This document shows, piece by piece, positions 21,540-32,960 of a stretch of DNA of 64,000 nucleotides. A program made the position numbers and the translations under genes. The notes beneath the pieces were generated by a model that searched no databases, was not told the DNA's origin, and saw nothing but the letters and a program-made list of their open reading frames with translations. Source of the stretch: Paragorgia papillata (taxonomy: Eukaryota; Cnidaria; Anthozoa; Scleralcyonacea; Coralliidae). Positions within the stretch are counted from its first letter, which is position 1. Each line of letters starts with the position of its first letter. Location of the stretch: positions 1,896,001-1,960,000 of the forward strand of contig JAWNZC010000470.1 of the NCBI GenBank assembly GCA_035771165.1, given 5' to 3'.

Positions 21540-22645
21540 CTAATCAGTGAACTCGATGTCAGTTAAAATGTGATACATGGAACGCTAACGTCCAGTCATT
21601 CGGGGGGCAAAAAGTGAGGCAAAAAGTTCCAGGCCCCTGCGCGGTTTGCAGGTACGATTCAGTCTCCCACAAAAATATTTTTTTTACACGGTCATCGGTC
21701 TTGAGCGAAGACTCGAAATTAAGGTTTGAAAAATTGTTTATTGAATCATTTTATCACGCTTTGCTAAACGTACATTTTAAATTTTAATTGGTTGTGCTAT
21801 GCTGCCGAACTAATTATGCAGTGATTGTCTATTTGTTGCTATAGTAATAAAAGTCATTGTCTTTACAAAACGTGCACGAAGTTTGTCAGTGAAGAAATTA
21901 AATCAAATTTTCGTTATATTATAAACCATATATATTAGAGTTTCGTCACTCCGAAGAGGATACAAAAAATCAACACGAACTTAGTATAGAATATGCCGTT
22001 TAGGTTAGTACCAGTTTCATCAGTGTCCTTTTGTTTAAAAAGCATTCCGCATTCGTATCGAAAACAACAACTATCCATGAGTAAACGTGAAAAATAAACA
22101 AACTAGTTCATGTCAGTTATTTCTTAAAATATCATAATGCCGTTTAACACATTCGAACAAAGAATAAAGGAGCAGAAATAAGAAAATGACATTGGATATC
22201 AAGTATCAATACGTCTTCAAACTTACTCGTACAACAATAGCTTTCTCACTCTTGTTCTCACCTTTTCAGCTGGCTGTTTTCATCATAGCCAGCAAAAGGC
22301 GTCTGTTTTCTCAGCCTATTTTCATCCCGAGACCCGAGCTTAATTTACTGTATAATTTCGGACTGCTATACAGTAAATAAAACAACAACAGCACTGCACA
22401 ACAATGGGAAACCATTAAATGCACATTTAGTCTGACAAAATAATTTGATAAATAATTTTTTCAAACCTTTTCGAGCCTTCGTAGTTCGCTCAAGACGGGC
22501 GGCCGTGTAAAAAACATTTTGTGGGAGACTGAATCGTACCTGCAAACCGCGCAGGGGCCTGGAACTTTTTGCCTCACTTTTTGGTTCTTCGTTAGCGTTC
22601 CAGGTATCACATTTTAACTTACATCGTCATCGAGTTCACTGGTTA
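21540..22645. mobile_element. Element with about 190-bp inverted termini
   Basis: Bases 21540-21740 and 22440-22645 are inverted copies (outer ends CTAATCAGTGAACTCGATG and its complement; both contain GCGCGGTTTGCAGGTACGAT or its reverse). The centre has a 64-codon plus-strand ORF (22186-22380) without a recognisable domain. No target duplication is clear. It abuts the MITE at 22646. Confidence 0.75.
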
Positions 22646-22873
22646 GGGGCTGTTCACATGAGACCGGGTTATCTCGGGGGGCAGGGAAAACTCGGGGGCT
22701 AGGGTCAAAGTTGACCCTATTTCACATGATAAAATCCCGTTATCTCGGTCTCATGTGAACGGTTTACTTTTTTAACATGGAAATAAACTAACACCGAGTT
22801 ATCTCGGGGGATAGGGATAACCTATGGGATAACCCTACCCTCCGAGATAACTCGGTCTCATGTGAACAGGCCC
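22646..22873. mobile_element. MITE with GGGCTGTTCACATGAGACC ends
   Basis: The ends GGGGCTGTTCACATGAGACC and the complement ending CAGGCCC are inverted repeats, and internal GTTATCTCGG copies are also inverted. It is flanked by TA on both sides (22644-22645 and 22874-22875). Superfamily undetermined (a TA target occurs in several). Confidence 0.8.
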
Positions 22874-22928
22874 TATAAAGTTAGGTAAAACTCAGCAACG
22901 TTTATAGTAAATCACAGGTGTCCCTGTT

Positions 22929-23018
22929 TATATATTTATACAAAAATTTAAGATATGTGACAAATTAATAAAAATTATTAATTTGTCGCACATCTTAAAT
23001 TTTTGTGTAAATATATAT
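22929..23018. repeat. Hairpin with about 42-bp arms
   Basis: TATATATTTATACAAAAATT and its complement enclose a few bases; the arms differ at about three positions. Confidence 0.8.
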
Positions 23019-23022
23019 ACTA

Positions 23023-23181
23023 ACTACTTATTGACCGAGCGTGAGGTCTGTACTAGTGAAATATCGGACCGATGTTTTTTTAGTACGGACCGAAATGAGC
23101 GCAGCGAGTTGAGATCTGTGCAAAAAACAGAGGTCCGATATTTCACAAGTACAGAGCGAACAAGCGAGGTCAATAAGTAGT
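23023..23181. repeat. Hairpin MITE, family H2, copy 2
   Basis: Nearly identical to 5003-5160, including the flanking TTATTATATGGCCATAAAT on the right. Confidence 0.8.
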
Positions 23182-23211
23182 TTATTATATGGCCATAAAT
23201 GTTGTGAAGTA

Positions 23212-23356
23212 ATATATCATACACGAGGAGGAGTGTTTCATCAGGATATCCAAACACCGAGACGTTTGTTGAAAACCGAGGCGAAGCCGAGGTTTTTGAA
23301 CAAACTTCGAGGTGTTTGGATATCCTGATGAAACACTCCTCCGAGTGTATGATATA
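23212..23356. repeat. Palindromic MITE with TGATGAAACACTCC arms
   Basis: Left arm GGAGTGTTTCATCAGGATAT and right arm ATATCCTGATGAAACACTCC with a short loop around a GCGAAGCCG centre. A half copy is at 46755-46800, and an extended relative bounds 47256-48359. Confidence 0.85.
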
Positions 23357-23399
23357 GCATCTCAAACAAATCAGTATTTTAAGAGAAAACCAGCTTTAT

Positions 23400-23649
23400 A
23401 GGTTTAATAATTGAGATTTTAGAATTATGTGAAGGAGCCTGGGACCAGGAAGTCCCCAAAACACCGTGGAAAATCTTTCGAATTCGATAGGAAATCTTGC
23501 AATTTATCGCAAACCAGACTCGTAATATAGTGAAAAGAATAGCTATCCGTTTTCCCTTGTTTGGAAAAAACTACGTCTCTCTCGGAGGTCCTGATGTGAG
23601 GCGGCTGTATTTGCAGGTTAATAGGTAAGTCAGTAAAAATTGAATGCAT
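23400..23649 (-). other. Duplicated ORF-containing repeat (DVVFSKQ type)
   Basis: A minus-strand open frame (MHSIFTDLPINLQIQPPHI ... CDKLQDFLSNSKDFPRCFGD) is also open in the unit-B copy at 40452-40727. Diverged, non-open relatives are at 39890-40040 and 61930-62090. I recognise no domain. Preservation may simply reflect the young duplication. Confidence 0.35.
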
Positions 23650-23739
23650 TCGATTTGTGAAAAGAGAAGCGACAACCTGTGAAGCATTTTTGAGTTCAGC
23701 ATTTTCACTTTCGATTTTATGGATTAGGTAAAAAAATGT

Positions 23740-26277
23740 AGTTAGTTAATCACATTAGCCCAACCACACACTAAGGTCTACAGTTGTTATTGTTGTATTT
23801 GTTATATAAACTTGGAAATAACTAAATAAAATATACTTACTTTTGAAACTTCATCTCTTCTGTTGTCTACCCAATCTCGTCCCCAGAGCCAAACTTGTAG
23901 CTGCAATTTATCTGCGCATGCGCGAGGGTCACGGGGGGTATGAGAATGGAGAAAAATTGTAAACAAACAAAACAAACAGCAATGATGGATTTCGAAGGAT
24001 TTATTTCTATTATAGATTTAGACGACTACAACGCCGTTTCCTTCGTCCTGATTTATGTGAATGCTAAAGATTATTTTATAAAAGAATTTACGATTTTATT
24101 CGTGAAATAAGCTATAAATATTGCGTTGAGTACTTTGTCGCAATTAGTGTTTAAGTCAACTTTAACAATGGTTTTCTGAAATTCGGTACCTGTGCATGTA
24201 TTATTTGTTTTTCTATATTATTTACACAATGCCTGAACTACAGGCTGGTTATATACAGCGGAATGTCAGGAAAATTCGAAGTAGTCTCTTACACTTGGAA
24301 TATTGGACACGCACAGGTTCCAGAACTCTGCTGACAGAGTGCCCTTTTAACACGCACGAGGAGAAGGGATCATCCAGGAAAGTGGATGAGTCAAGCTAGT
24401 TTCAAACTTGTCAAGCCGGTTATTATCTCAAGCGCATGCACAATTATTGAAATTGCTGAATTTCTACGCGTCCACGGTATTAATAATATACGAAACACTT
24501 GTGTAAACTTAGCCGACTTAGTTTCACGTCTACAAGTATATAATAAGTCGTAAGGTACAACAATGTACAAGTTTACGTTGAATATCAGTAAATTAGGTAA
24601 AACGTTCTGCAGCAACGTTTAATATAGTAAATAAGTCCATAAATTAAATTTGCTAATGATTTACAAAGAATTCAAATCGTAGTAATAAACTAGCGCGCTG
24701 GCTTATTTAGAAATATCACTTTTGTATACTGTAGTAACTAGTACTAAATCTTTATTTATCACAGTAAGAGTAACATAATCTTCCAATACATGTTTCCAGC
24801 TCGATTTACACCTAACTTTACAAGTAACTTTCCAACGTCAATAAATACAACATCTTCAAGTCAGATTAATATTAGCATTTACACAAGATGTAGAGAAAAA
24901 GTGTGTTATGAAGGTCCTGTGTGTTGGTGAGCTAAACTAAGTATAAATAAAGGCGCAAATGAGACCAGCTGCCAAAATGCAAAGACAAGGCCTTTGAGTG
25001 AGAATCAAACTCTAACTTTGAAAAAGTTCCCTATGCCTGCTGGCTATCACGGTAGTGCCACAACGCAAAACAATATTTTAGGCTCACATTGACATTTTCA
25101 TGTGTAACCAGGCCTTATTCAAGATAGCTGCTGGCAAGATTATCTTTTATAAAATAACATTTATAATACGCGTGCTCAGGGTTTACCTCCTAGCTTATAT
25201 GCTAGTACAAATGTAGACCAAAGTAGAGTCGAAGCCACTCTTGTATTCAGTGATCCGAGTTAGTATACAAGCTAAGCGGTTTCTAACTAGGGTTAGGGTT
25301 TTTGTCTGGGGTTAGGTGACATTATACAATAATCTCGCAGACGCCATCTTTAATGAGGCCTGGTTAGACGGGGAAAGCAAGCCCAAAATATTATTTTGCG
25401 TGCCCCACGGTTCTGCCCACGTTGGTCGACAATAGTCGGCACTGGTCGAGGCCGATCACCGCTAACTTCAAATGAGCAGCACAAAGATACGCCATATCGA
25501 CGTTTTTAACGTCAAACAGGGCACCGCTCTTTAGCAGTGTGTCTATATTCTGGCTGTGAGTTCGTTCGTTCATGCGGAATCAATACTGCAAATGACGTTT
25601 TTGCAATTGCCAAAGGTAACCCAGTTCGTACAAGTCACACGAATTTGAAATTTAAAATTCTAATGGAATACATTTTACTTTTCTATATCATTCTTCGTTT
25701 TTGAGATATGCAAATGAGATTGTCTCTGACGTCATAACCGGGTACAGCATTTTCATGCTTTACAATATTACTTATACTTCTATGACGACTGCTCAACATG
25801 AACTGTTCAGTATCACGAGAAGTTTTAATGTGCACAGTTTCAATTGAGTTTATTTTTAACGAATTTGGAGATGTAACTGATTTTGCCATGTGTGAAAATT
25901 GCTTTATCCTGCTTATGACGTCAGAGACCATCATTTACATATCAAATAAATTGAAATATCTCAAAAACAAAGAAAAATACGGAAAAGTTGCAAAAAGTGT
26001 TCGTTTAATTTATATTGCCAATACTTTTTAAGTGTCAGTAGCTATTCCAAATTAGCAAAATTACACGTCGCAAAAATTCCAGTACTGAAGGAAAATATTC
26101 ACACTCACATCAAACATGTTTTCCTCTTATATTGTGTTTGTATTGGATGATACGTCTGTTATTTTCTAAAAACAATTCCTGCAAAATACGAACATAGTTT
26201 GGTTTCCAATCTTATAATTTGTCTTAAATAACGAAGATTTAAACACTACTCATAATTTCTTGTTATACACAATCAAT
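23740..26277. other. Non-coding part of unit A, downstream of the tail exon
   Basis: This stretch is matched by 42280-44798 in unit B. It contains a small plus-strand ORF (23946-24110; starts MEKNCKQTKQT) that is open in both units with four amino-acid changes. It also contains an inverted-repeat MITE at about 25680-25985 (GACGTCA-containing arms), whose two strands each give a spurious ORF. The rest shows no gene. Confidence 0.5.
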
Positions 26278-26368
26278 CTAACTTGTAAGATTGGTCTCAG
26301 TTAAGAAATTCTCATACGCCTCGTAATAATCTTCTTCCAATGAACCAGGACCAGCATCATCTGCAGTT
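26278..26368 (-). CDS. Terminal exon, PAIP1-like acidic tail, unit A
   Basis: A 91-nt last exon after the acceptor TTTCTTTTATTTAG. Entering in phase 2 it encodes ADDAGPGSLEEDYYEAYENF and a short end, then stops at TAG (26278-26280). The cluster of acidic residues followed by EAYENF resembles the C-terminal PABP-binding region of human PAIP1, which ends with an EEAYEKF-type motif. The unit-B copy (44799-44889) is the same length with five or so substitutions and no stop. It joins in frame to the penultimate exon 29448-29568. Confidence 0.6.
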
Positions 26369-26431
26369 CTAAATAAAAGAAATACATTCAAATCAAACCA
26401 GCATTTACAAAATAATAAAAAAATAAGTATA

Positions 26432-26569
26432 GGTAATCATATGATAGCGAGTACTATTAAGGATTTACACTACAAGTGATATTTGAACATTTCACCAAAC
26501 TTGGAATAATTTTCAAATATCACGAGTAGTGTAAATCCTTAATTGTACGAGCAAAATCATATGATTACT
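26432..26569. repeat. Hairpin MITE, family H1, copy 3
   Basis: Arms AATCATATGATAGCGAGTAC and its partner ending CATATGATT. Unit B lacks it, and the two units lose alignment at its left edge. Confidence 0.75.
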
Positions 26570-27813
26570 CATATGATTTTGCTATTAATTTGCTTTCAAA
26601 AACATTTATCATATTTCCAACGCCTAGTACATCACAATTAAGAATTGCCTACGATTCATATACTTAAAATACTTGCTAAACTTGTAAAAACTTTCTCTTG
26701 TTGAATATCCCGCTCCTACCCTGGGAACCAGAGGGATCTCTCTATTATCCCGCTTTTTTTCGCCTCGCGCCAAATATGGCGGATAGCTCGTTTTATAGGG
26801 ATCAGTTCTCCAAACCTCCAAATTTTTTGCGGACAACCTCCAAAACCTTTGGGCCAGGGTACCCCGCTCCTTGAATATCTCGCTTCCATGCTGTCAACAA
26901 TGACTCAGGAAATACTTGGTGTACAGTAGTTAGTTTGGCTTCGGTGGTTTGTCGTGAAGCAATCGTTTTATTCTATATTTTGATTGGCTCCGAAGGCATT
27001 CTATTGTTAACTTAACTTACTTACATTACACGCACGATAACATATTATCTACTCGCGCATGCGCAGTAGATACAAAAATTGAAATGCGCCATAATTTCTT
27101 CTTACCAGGAAAACAAGTAGATCTATATAAAAAGTATCTCTTGAACAAATCTGGAGTTCTGATTGGTCAACGTACGGTCCGTGAAAATGCGTATCCAGAC
27201 CACGGTGCGCCTTTTTTCGGGTAACTACTTCATGTATACAAACATACACCATACATAAACCGTTTATTACGATCATCTCACAGCCAAAGGCTGAATTACA
27301 TGATTTTTGTATAAAAAATTACATCATCAAAATATCAATCTAAGTTATGAATGTTAATCAAATTTAAGAAACAAATATTCAAATTAAATATTCACAATAA
27401 AATTATTACTATGTATCTATGTATTAAATCTTTAAAAAATATCAATATCTATATCTTTATACCCATACACTATTGAGTATAGTTAATAAGACTCGATATA
27501 ATAAAAGTATCTCTTAATCTATTTGTACGATAGTTAGAAATATAAAATTATTTTGCGTTCCTCAATTTGTAAGTATTCGGAGCCTTCCCAGGTAACAAGT
27601 GGTAAAGTTTATGATGTTCATCATTCATAATTGATTTGAAGATTTTGTTACATAATTCGTCCCTTCTTATCCGTAAGGTCTTCATGCCTGAGATGTCTGT
27701 CTAGAGCATCTTGATATGATAGATCCGGATAAATAATACGTAATGATCTTTTTTGGATCCTTTCTATCATGTGAGATAGATACTGCGGTAGTCCGTAATG
27801 GAAAACTTGACAT
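26570..27813. other. Non-coding stretch
   Basis: No recognisable gene. The section 27290-27813 is AT-rich and may be the 3' untranslated region of the LINE remnant to its right. Confidence 0.4.
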
Positions 27814-28600
27814 GTGATTGATTGATTGATAACTCTATTTAATCACGGTAGACTCATCAGGATTTACATAATAAAAAAAATACTAAAAATACTAAAAACT
27901 GATATATGAAATAACCAAACAATATAACTATCTAACTCCTATTGTCTAACTTGTATATATATACATTAATTTATAATATTACAAAGATATGTAGTTTAAT
28001 AACAGTAACAACAAAGAACCTGCTTTACATGAGTGCCGTGCATTTATTCAACTATTACAGATATGAAAAGAACTGCTGCAGCCAGAGCGAAAGGCATTCA
28101 GAGAACTCGTCTGCCACAAATCAACAGGGAGGCTATTCCATGTCACCGCACCACTGTAGCCAAAGCTATTTTTTAGATAGTTAGTGCCGGGAAAAGGAAC
28201 AGCAAGTTTGCCCTCGGTGTCTCTTAAGGAATAATTTGAGACGCTGCTACGGTCAACAAATTTCGTACGAAGATATAGTCAGGGGAAAGACCATTAATCG
28301 ATTTGAAAACCATAACAGCTTTGTGGATTGGCATGCAGGAACCGGTTTCCAGCTCGAAAAGCAGTTGGAATTGAGCTTCACTCTTTGAAATCTTCCTCGT
28401 AGGAAATCCACAATCCAGTTAAAAACCGACGGTTTGAGACCAATTCCCTGAAGCGTCGTATAAAGTATATTGTGGTCTATCAGATCGAACACCTCACGAT
28501 AACCCGTTAAAAGTATCCGTACGGATCCATCCTTCTCGTCCGCAGCTTCCGACCAACGATGAATTAGGGAGATTAAAGATAACGTAAGGTCCACATAAAA
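27814..28600 (-). pseudogene. L2/CR1-like LINE, 3' end with internal deletion
   Basis: On the minus strand, 28590-28335 encodes an RT segment: HRWSEAADEKDGSVRILLTG, then REVFDLIDHNIL (degenerate motif A; the first catalytic D is changed) and INWI-type sequence with a VKLNSNCFSSWKPVPA end. The text then jumps directly to the conserved LINE C-terminal region (AVMVFKSINGLSPDY ... LRDTEGKLAVPFPGTNYLKN ... YSGAVTWNSLP), so motifs B and C of the RT are deleted. The element ends in a (TCAA)n/(ATCA)n tail at 27814-27830, the usual 3' terminus of these LINEs. 5' truncated and inactive. Confidence 0.8.
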
Positions 28601-28796
28601 GTTTGGGATTAGAATTAGGGTTACGTAACAGTACCAGAAACAACCATGAACCACCATGCATCTTATAATCACCATATGTATACGAACTATAATGTAGAGC
28701 TAACACAAAGTACTTCCCCTTATCCGTGTCTGGACCGTTGTTCCGGATGTTGATTTAGCTAACGTGAATTTCTACGATTTTCAAACTCACTTTGAT

Positions 28797-29080
28797 TATA
28801 GTCCCTAGAATTATATTGTCTGGAGACGCGGCGAACATCAAAGCGGTTAACAATGAGCTACAATTTAGGTTGAGGGTGGCAAATAAGGTACACAATCTTT
28901 TGTTTTACGTTCATTAATATTTATGAAGCAACGCTGCTATTGGTTGATTACTTCATTATACCAAAAACACAATGTGCTCAGCAAGCGTTAAGGTGAAATA
29001 AGGTGCACAAACGTGAACAAAAACCTAGAACAAAGACTTTGGCCGCGTTTCCAGACAAGTTATTTCTAGGGACTATATGC
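28797..29080. mobile_element. MITE with 6-bp target duplication, family S1, copy 2
   Basis: Ends AGTCCCTAGAATTATATTGT and complement. Flanked by TTTGAT at 28791-28796 and 29081-29086. Same interior as 12833-13105, inverted. Confidence 0.85.
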
Positions 29081-29447
29081 TTTGATAAAATAGTATTGAA
29101 AAACATAAATAGCTATATAATAAACGACTTACTACCCTCGCTTACTCGGTCTTTTTTTTTTTACGAACCTCGCCTGTTGCTCGTTCCATACTGACTTTTT
29201 TGTTCCTAGTTAATAACCTCTTAATGATTATAAGATTAACTAATAATTTATTAAAACAGAGTCGATGTCTGAGAAAGTATATTTGCCATTTTGCAAGTTG
29301 AGATTTTCATACAATTTGTTGTTGTCGATTTTTTATAAAACGTAGAGGTCTTTATTTCTCCTCAAATAACACCAGAAATTTTCGCATAAGCAAACTTTAT
29401 TAAGCAGATATCGAACCAACCCAAAACAACAAGAATATGTAACTTAC
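29081..29447. other. Intron-like stretch
   Basis: Contains GCTATATAATAAACG at 29113 (end motif of the TTTATTATATGGC family) and AT-rich DNA; 29365-29447 matches 48565-48658 in unit B. No other feature. Confidence 0.4.
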
Positions 29448-29568
29448 GCATAAGGTGCATAATAGTAACCATACTGTTGCACACACTCTTGTCTATATAA
29501 TTCCTCAGGATCTTCTTCGGACTCGCCTTCTGCCCCTTCGGCATCGACTGCAAACTCGTTCCATCCTT
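29448..29568 (-). CDS. Penultimate PAIP1-like tail exon, unit A
   Basis: A 121-nt exon with acceptor TTGAATTCTTAG and a strong donor TGC|GTAAGT. It enters in phase 1 and leaves in phase 2, which fits the terminal exon at 26278-26368. It encodes an acidic segment (EGWNEFAVDAEGAEGESEED) followed by a Tyr-rich QQYGYYYAPYA. The unit-B copy (48659-48776) is one codon shorter and equally open. No catalytic domain. By position and composition it corresponds to the acidic region before the PAIP1 C-terminal PABP-binding motif; this is an inference. Confidence 0.6.
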
Positions 29569-29684
29569 CTAAGAATTCAATTATATATAAAAGTACAATT
29601 ATTATTGTTATTATTTAAACTTATTTCAAAAATGGTAATCGTTCAGTGCACTTAGAGGGGCCGTTTATACGTAGTCTTCCAGCT

Positions 29685-30385
29685 ATAGCATGGTTTCCAT
29701 ATAATCGCTACGATCGCCACTGACGACCGCCGCAATCGCTCAAAAATCGTGTCGCTGTTTCCATATGATCTAGCGCTAAGGCGGCCATGGCTGATAGTGG
29801 CCATTGTTTTAATGCTCCGCTGAGATTTTTAAGAAAACACAACGACTACGACAAAGACAACGTGTTTGAACAATAGAATTTTATGTCATATACAAAGAAC
29901 TTTTGCAAATGACGGTCCCAAGAGTACTCTTTACGCCGTTGTGACTGTTGAGAACGTAGAAAAAGCATTTTTACGTTGTCAAGACAACGCGGAACCTGAG
30001 TCACAACAGAAGCCTTGGAAATGCTTAGCCTTATTCTCGCGACCAACATTGATTGAACAAGTGTTTTTCTTCAAGAATTTAAGAACAAAACAAATCCGTG
30101 CGATTGTGTATCTTGAAATTTTAATGTATAAATACAGCACCATTTTCTACCACTTTTAAACTTTCTACCGTAGTCGTAGTCCGTTGCCTGAATCTTAAAG
30201 TCCCTAATGTCCGCTGGGATGCATAATCATCGTTTCCATATAAAACGCAACGAACGCCACGATCACCGAGATAGAACATTTTCTCGATCGTAGCGTCAGT
30301 GGTTTCCATATGATCGCTACGGTCGCTGCGATCGCCGAGTTCATTTTTGAGCGTGGCGATCGCAGCTATTATATGGAAACCAGGC
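29685..30385. mobile_element. Element with GGTTTCCATATAATCGC ends, unit A copy (with nested MITE)
   Basis: Terminal repeats GGTTTCCATATAATCGC and its inverse; internal GTTTCCATATGATCGC repeats in both orientations. The unit-B copy (48893-49231) is 339 bp; this one is longer because a second element sits at 29822-30203. Confidence 0.8.
29822..30203. mobile_element. Nested MITE (GGGACTTTAAGAT type)
   Basis: The right end TCTTAAAGTCCC matches the inverse of the left end of the element at 15991. An AATG.TCCGCTG duplication flanks it. The unit-B element has the uninterrupted site near 49015. A 97-codon plus ORF inside has no family match. Confidence 0.7.
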
Positions 30386-30599
30386 TATGAGCTTTCAAAG
30401 TTTGCCATGACTATTTCATTTCTGGAGAAATTTGGGCTTTCGGTAACAATGCCTTATGACGTACGCAAATGGACAACTATGCATGAGAACAATGGATTTT
30501 CGTATCAATGATCCATCTTTGTACGTTATAAGGCATTGTTACCAAGAAGCCCAAATTTCTCAAAAACGAACAAGCCATGGCAAACTTTGAGAGTTCATA
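30386..30599. repeat. Long-arm palindromic element
   Basis: Arms of about 90 bp (TATGAGCTTTCAAAGTTTGC against its complement) containing the paired words AACAATGCCTTATGACGTAC and GTACGTTATAAGGCATTGTT. Confidence 0.8.
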
Positions 30600-31330
30600 A
30601 CTCGAGAGTCGAGAACTTAACGCCAGATTTTCTTAAAAATTTCAGAGAATTATCTTGCCACGCTCTCCTGTACCGGCATTATTATTAAAAGTGCCAACAA
30701 GTTTGTCACAAGAATAAAAAAATATTATTTTGGTCTGGACCGTCTGAAATGGATGAATTTCTTAAGTTTGTTTTGCCTTTTGCTGTTTTGGTGTTTGCTA
30801 TAACCTCAGAAAGACTTCTGGTATGAACCTCAGATATTTCTTAAACAAAAGCTAATTCAAACATGAAAGGAGTGGAAAAGTTTGCAGATTTCTAGTTGAA
30901 GTTGAAAACGTTTTTGGTGCAAATTCGTGATCATACCTTTTCAACATATGAAAAAATATTAAAACTTTTATGGTCAACGGTAGGAACATTTTGAACATTT
31001 TAAAAAGTTACAGGTAACACTATGATTTGAACTACAGTATATACCGAATGAAAGCTTATAAAATTTCTAACAACATACGTACCCGATGTATTTCAACAAT
31101 GCGTAGTTCAGAAAATTTTAGCCATTTACCCGTAGTATACGCGTACTGAAGTTTTAATAACCCCGTGGTCAAATAATTTCATATCCAAAGAATCGTTTTC
31201 TAAAGTAAATTACTTATTTACTTAACTAAATATTATTTATGTATATAGATAATAATATGAAGTTAATTAAAAGGTCACAAGACGGCCAAGAGTAATTGAT
31301 TACAGGAGCCCGAGGGTCGCAAGGACGAGA
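30600..31330. other. Non-coding stretch
   Basis: Bases 30975-31120 are related to 5400-5560 (shared AATGAAAGCTTATAAAATTT). Otherwise nothing recognisable. Confidence 0.4.
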
Positions 31331-31429
31331 AGGCTAATTTTCCGGGGGCACTTACTTTCAAAATGGCCGACTGGCGCATGCGCATAAAAATAATGGGACA
31401 CTATTTTCCGCGAGTCGGACTTCTGGTCA

Positions 31430-31512
31430 ATCCTTATTCTGTGACCGTGATCTCCGGCGCGTGGTCAGCAGCTGACACTCATCGATTAGCATCAGTGGAT
31501 TCAGGTATGTTT
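31430..31512 (+). other. SAADTH-type exon-like module, unit A
   Basis: A GC-richer block reading VTVISGAWSAADTHRLASVD on the plus strand and ending CAG|GTATG, a good donor. Copies are at 51090-51162 and 52238-52300 (same frame, one or two changes) and a diverged one at 13995-14085. It may be a first exon of a plus-strand transcript or a repeated promoter piece; no domain is recognised. Confidence 0.35.
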
Positions 31513-31514
31513 TT

Positions 31515-31993
31515 TTTTTATATTATCAGATTTATCAGGTCGATGGCATGTGGACACGTCGCTTGAATTTGGCATACTTTGGAAAGTCAAATATATCAGT
31601 ACTGACTTCATATTCGTCTTTCGACCGTTACAATAATATGCTATTTACTAATTTCCAATACTAGTACGAGTTGCAGTATCGATAGGACTGACTCGTCTTA
31701 AAATTCAATCATCAAACGTCTAAAAATTTTCTATAAAATGTTTGAATGCGGGTATCGTTGTATCACGTTTTATTGTTATTAAATTTTGTCTTGTGTCCGT
31801 GAGTTTGCGAGGACGCTGCATGAACATTACCAAAATCGTCAAGAAGATAAAAGGGTTGTAATCGTAAAACTTATTAAGATTCCCGCTATTTGTAAATTTA
31901 AGAGTATTTTACCTACTCTAAAACTTGTCAATAGAACATGAGCGCCCTGATTTCAACTGATGTTATATACTGTTACATCAGCTCACCCATCAG
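31515..31993. other. Non-coding unit-A segment
   Basis: Matches 52305-52785 almost base for base; ends at the empty site of the unit-B hAT insertion (GCTCACCC at 31981-31989). No gene seen. Confidence 0.5.
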
Positions 31994-32002
31994 GGCGCTT
32001 AT

Positions 32003-32385
32003 CAACCTCGCACCCAGGGCCATTTGTAAGTGAACTGGGCCAAGATGGCGGGAACAAATGGCCCTGCTAGGCTATCTCAGCCTCTGATTGGTCAAGAGCT
32101 TATGCCGGCGTAAATCAGACGGTTTGATTTTGTATTTTTTTTTAAATTGTATTTTGACCTTGTCGGTTGTTCCTGCACACGGCACGGGAAATCATATTTT
32201 AAACCATGCAATAATTAGGTGTAATTAGGTATAATTACTGTGTAAAGAACTAAGTTCTAGTTAATAAAATGCGCAATATACTGCGCATTTTGAGCTAGCC
32301 GCCACCAGGGCCATTTGTTCCCGCCATTTTGTTTTATTCGCCATCTTAGTCCACTTCCCTACAAATGGCCCTGGGTACGAGGTTG
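32003..32385. mobile_element. Mutator-like MITE, family M1, unit A
   Basis: Ends CAACCTCGCACCCAGGGCC and GGCCCTGGGTACGAGGTTG. A 9-bp duplication GGCGCTTAT/GACGCTTAT flanks it (31994-32002, 32386-32394). The empty form of this target exists at 35895-35915 and 57965-57985 (inverse). No ORF. The unit-B equivalent is 53149-53524. Confidence 0.9.
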
Positions 32386-32531
32386 GACGCTTATATACTG
32401 GGCGGTGAAACGGCAATGGGAAAGCTGATCGACGTGTGATGCGGAAGTGGACTGACACGAGCGTGCTTTTCAGTCAAATTCCATAAAAGAAATCGATTTT
32501 TCGGCTACCGATAAATTATTGCTGCCGAGCG

Positions 32532-32743
32532 TAGCGAGGCAGCTCACTAATCTTGACATGGGTTGCCTAGTTCGATATGGTTCGATGATCACCACATATG
32601 TATAGTCAACGAAATCTCGATTTTGGAATTTTTCTGTTCGCATTCAGGGGGATCACGGGGGGGGGGGGGACCACGCAGGACAAATCTGAACTAGCACCAC
32701 GTGAAAAAGCTATTGTGTGTATATCCTGTCAAAACCCTTGCCA
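32532..32743. repeat. Segment inverted relative to unit B
   Basis: This block (TAGCGAGGCAGCTCACTAAT to CCCTTGCCA, containing a run of 13 G) is the reverse complement of 53672-53884, while the DNA on both sides is in the same orientation in the two units. Confidence 0.85.
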
Positions 32744-32960
32744 TATCATGTCAAGCGATAAGTTATAGTAACTTATAGTTTTCAATTTTATAATTAAAAA
32801 ATATAGAAGAAACGTGTAAATACTCTGTCCATTGGAATTAATATTAAATTTTTGGACTTTCCAGCCTCCTTTGCAGGCAACTCTGTGGGCTCTTTTTGGA
32901 TCACTTCACTTGCGATAGTAATTTCTAGTCGTAGATATTTCTCGAACGGTTGTGTGTGAG

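Noticed and set aside
22186..22380. 64-codon ORF in the long-TIR element as a transposase
   Set aside because: Too short and without motifs; mostly hydrophobic and aromatic residues in AT-rich DNA.
25683..26031. Overlapping ORFs on both strands, repeated in unit B at 44262-44553
   Set aside because: They fall on an inverted-repeat MITE with GACGTCA-containing arms; conservation follows from the recent duplication and symmetry, and no domain is visible.
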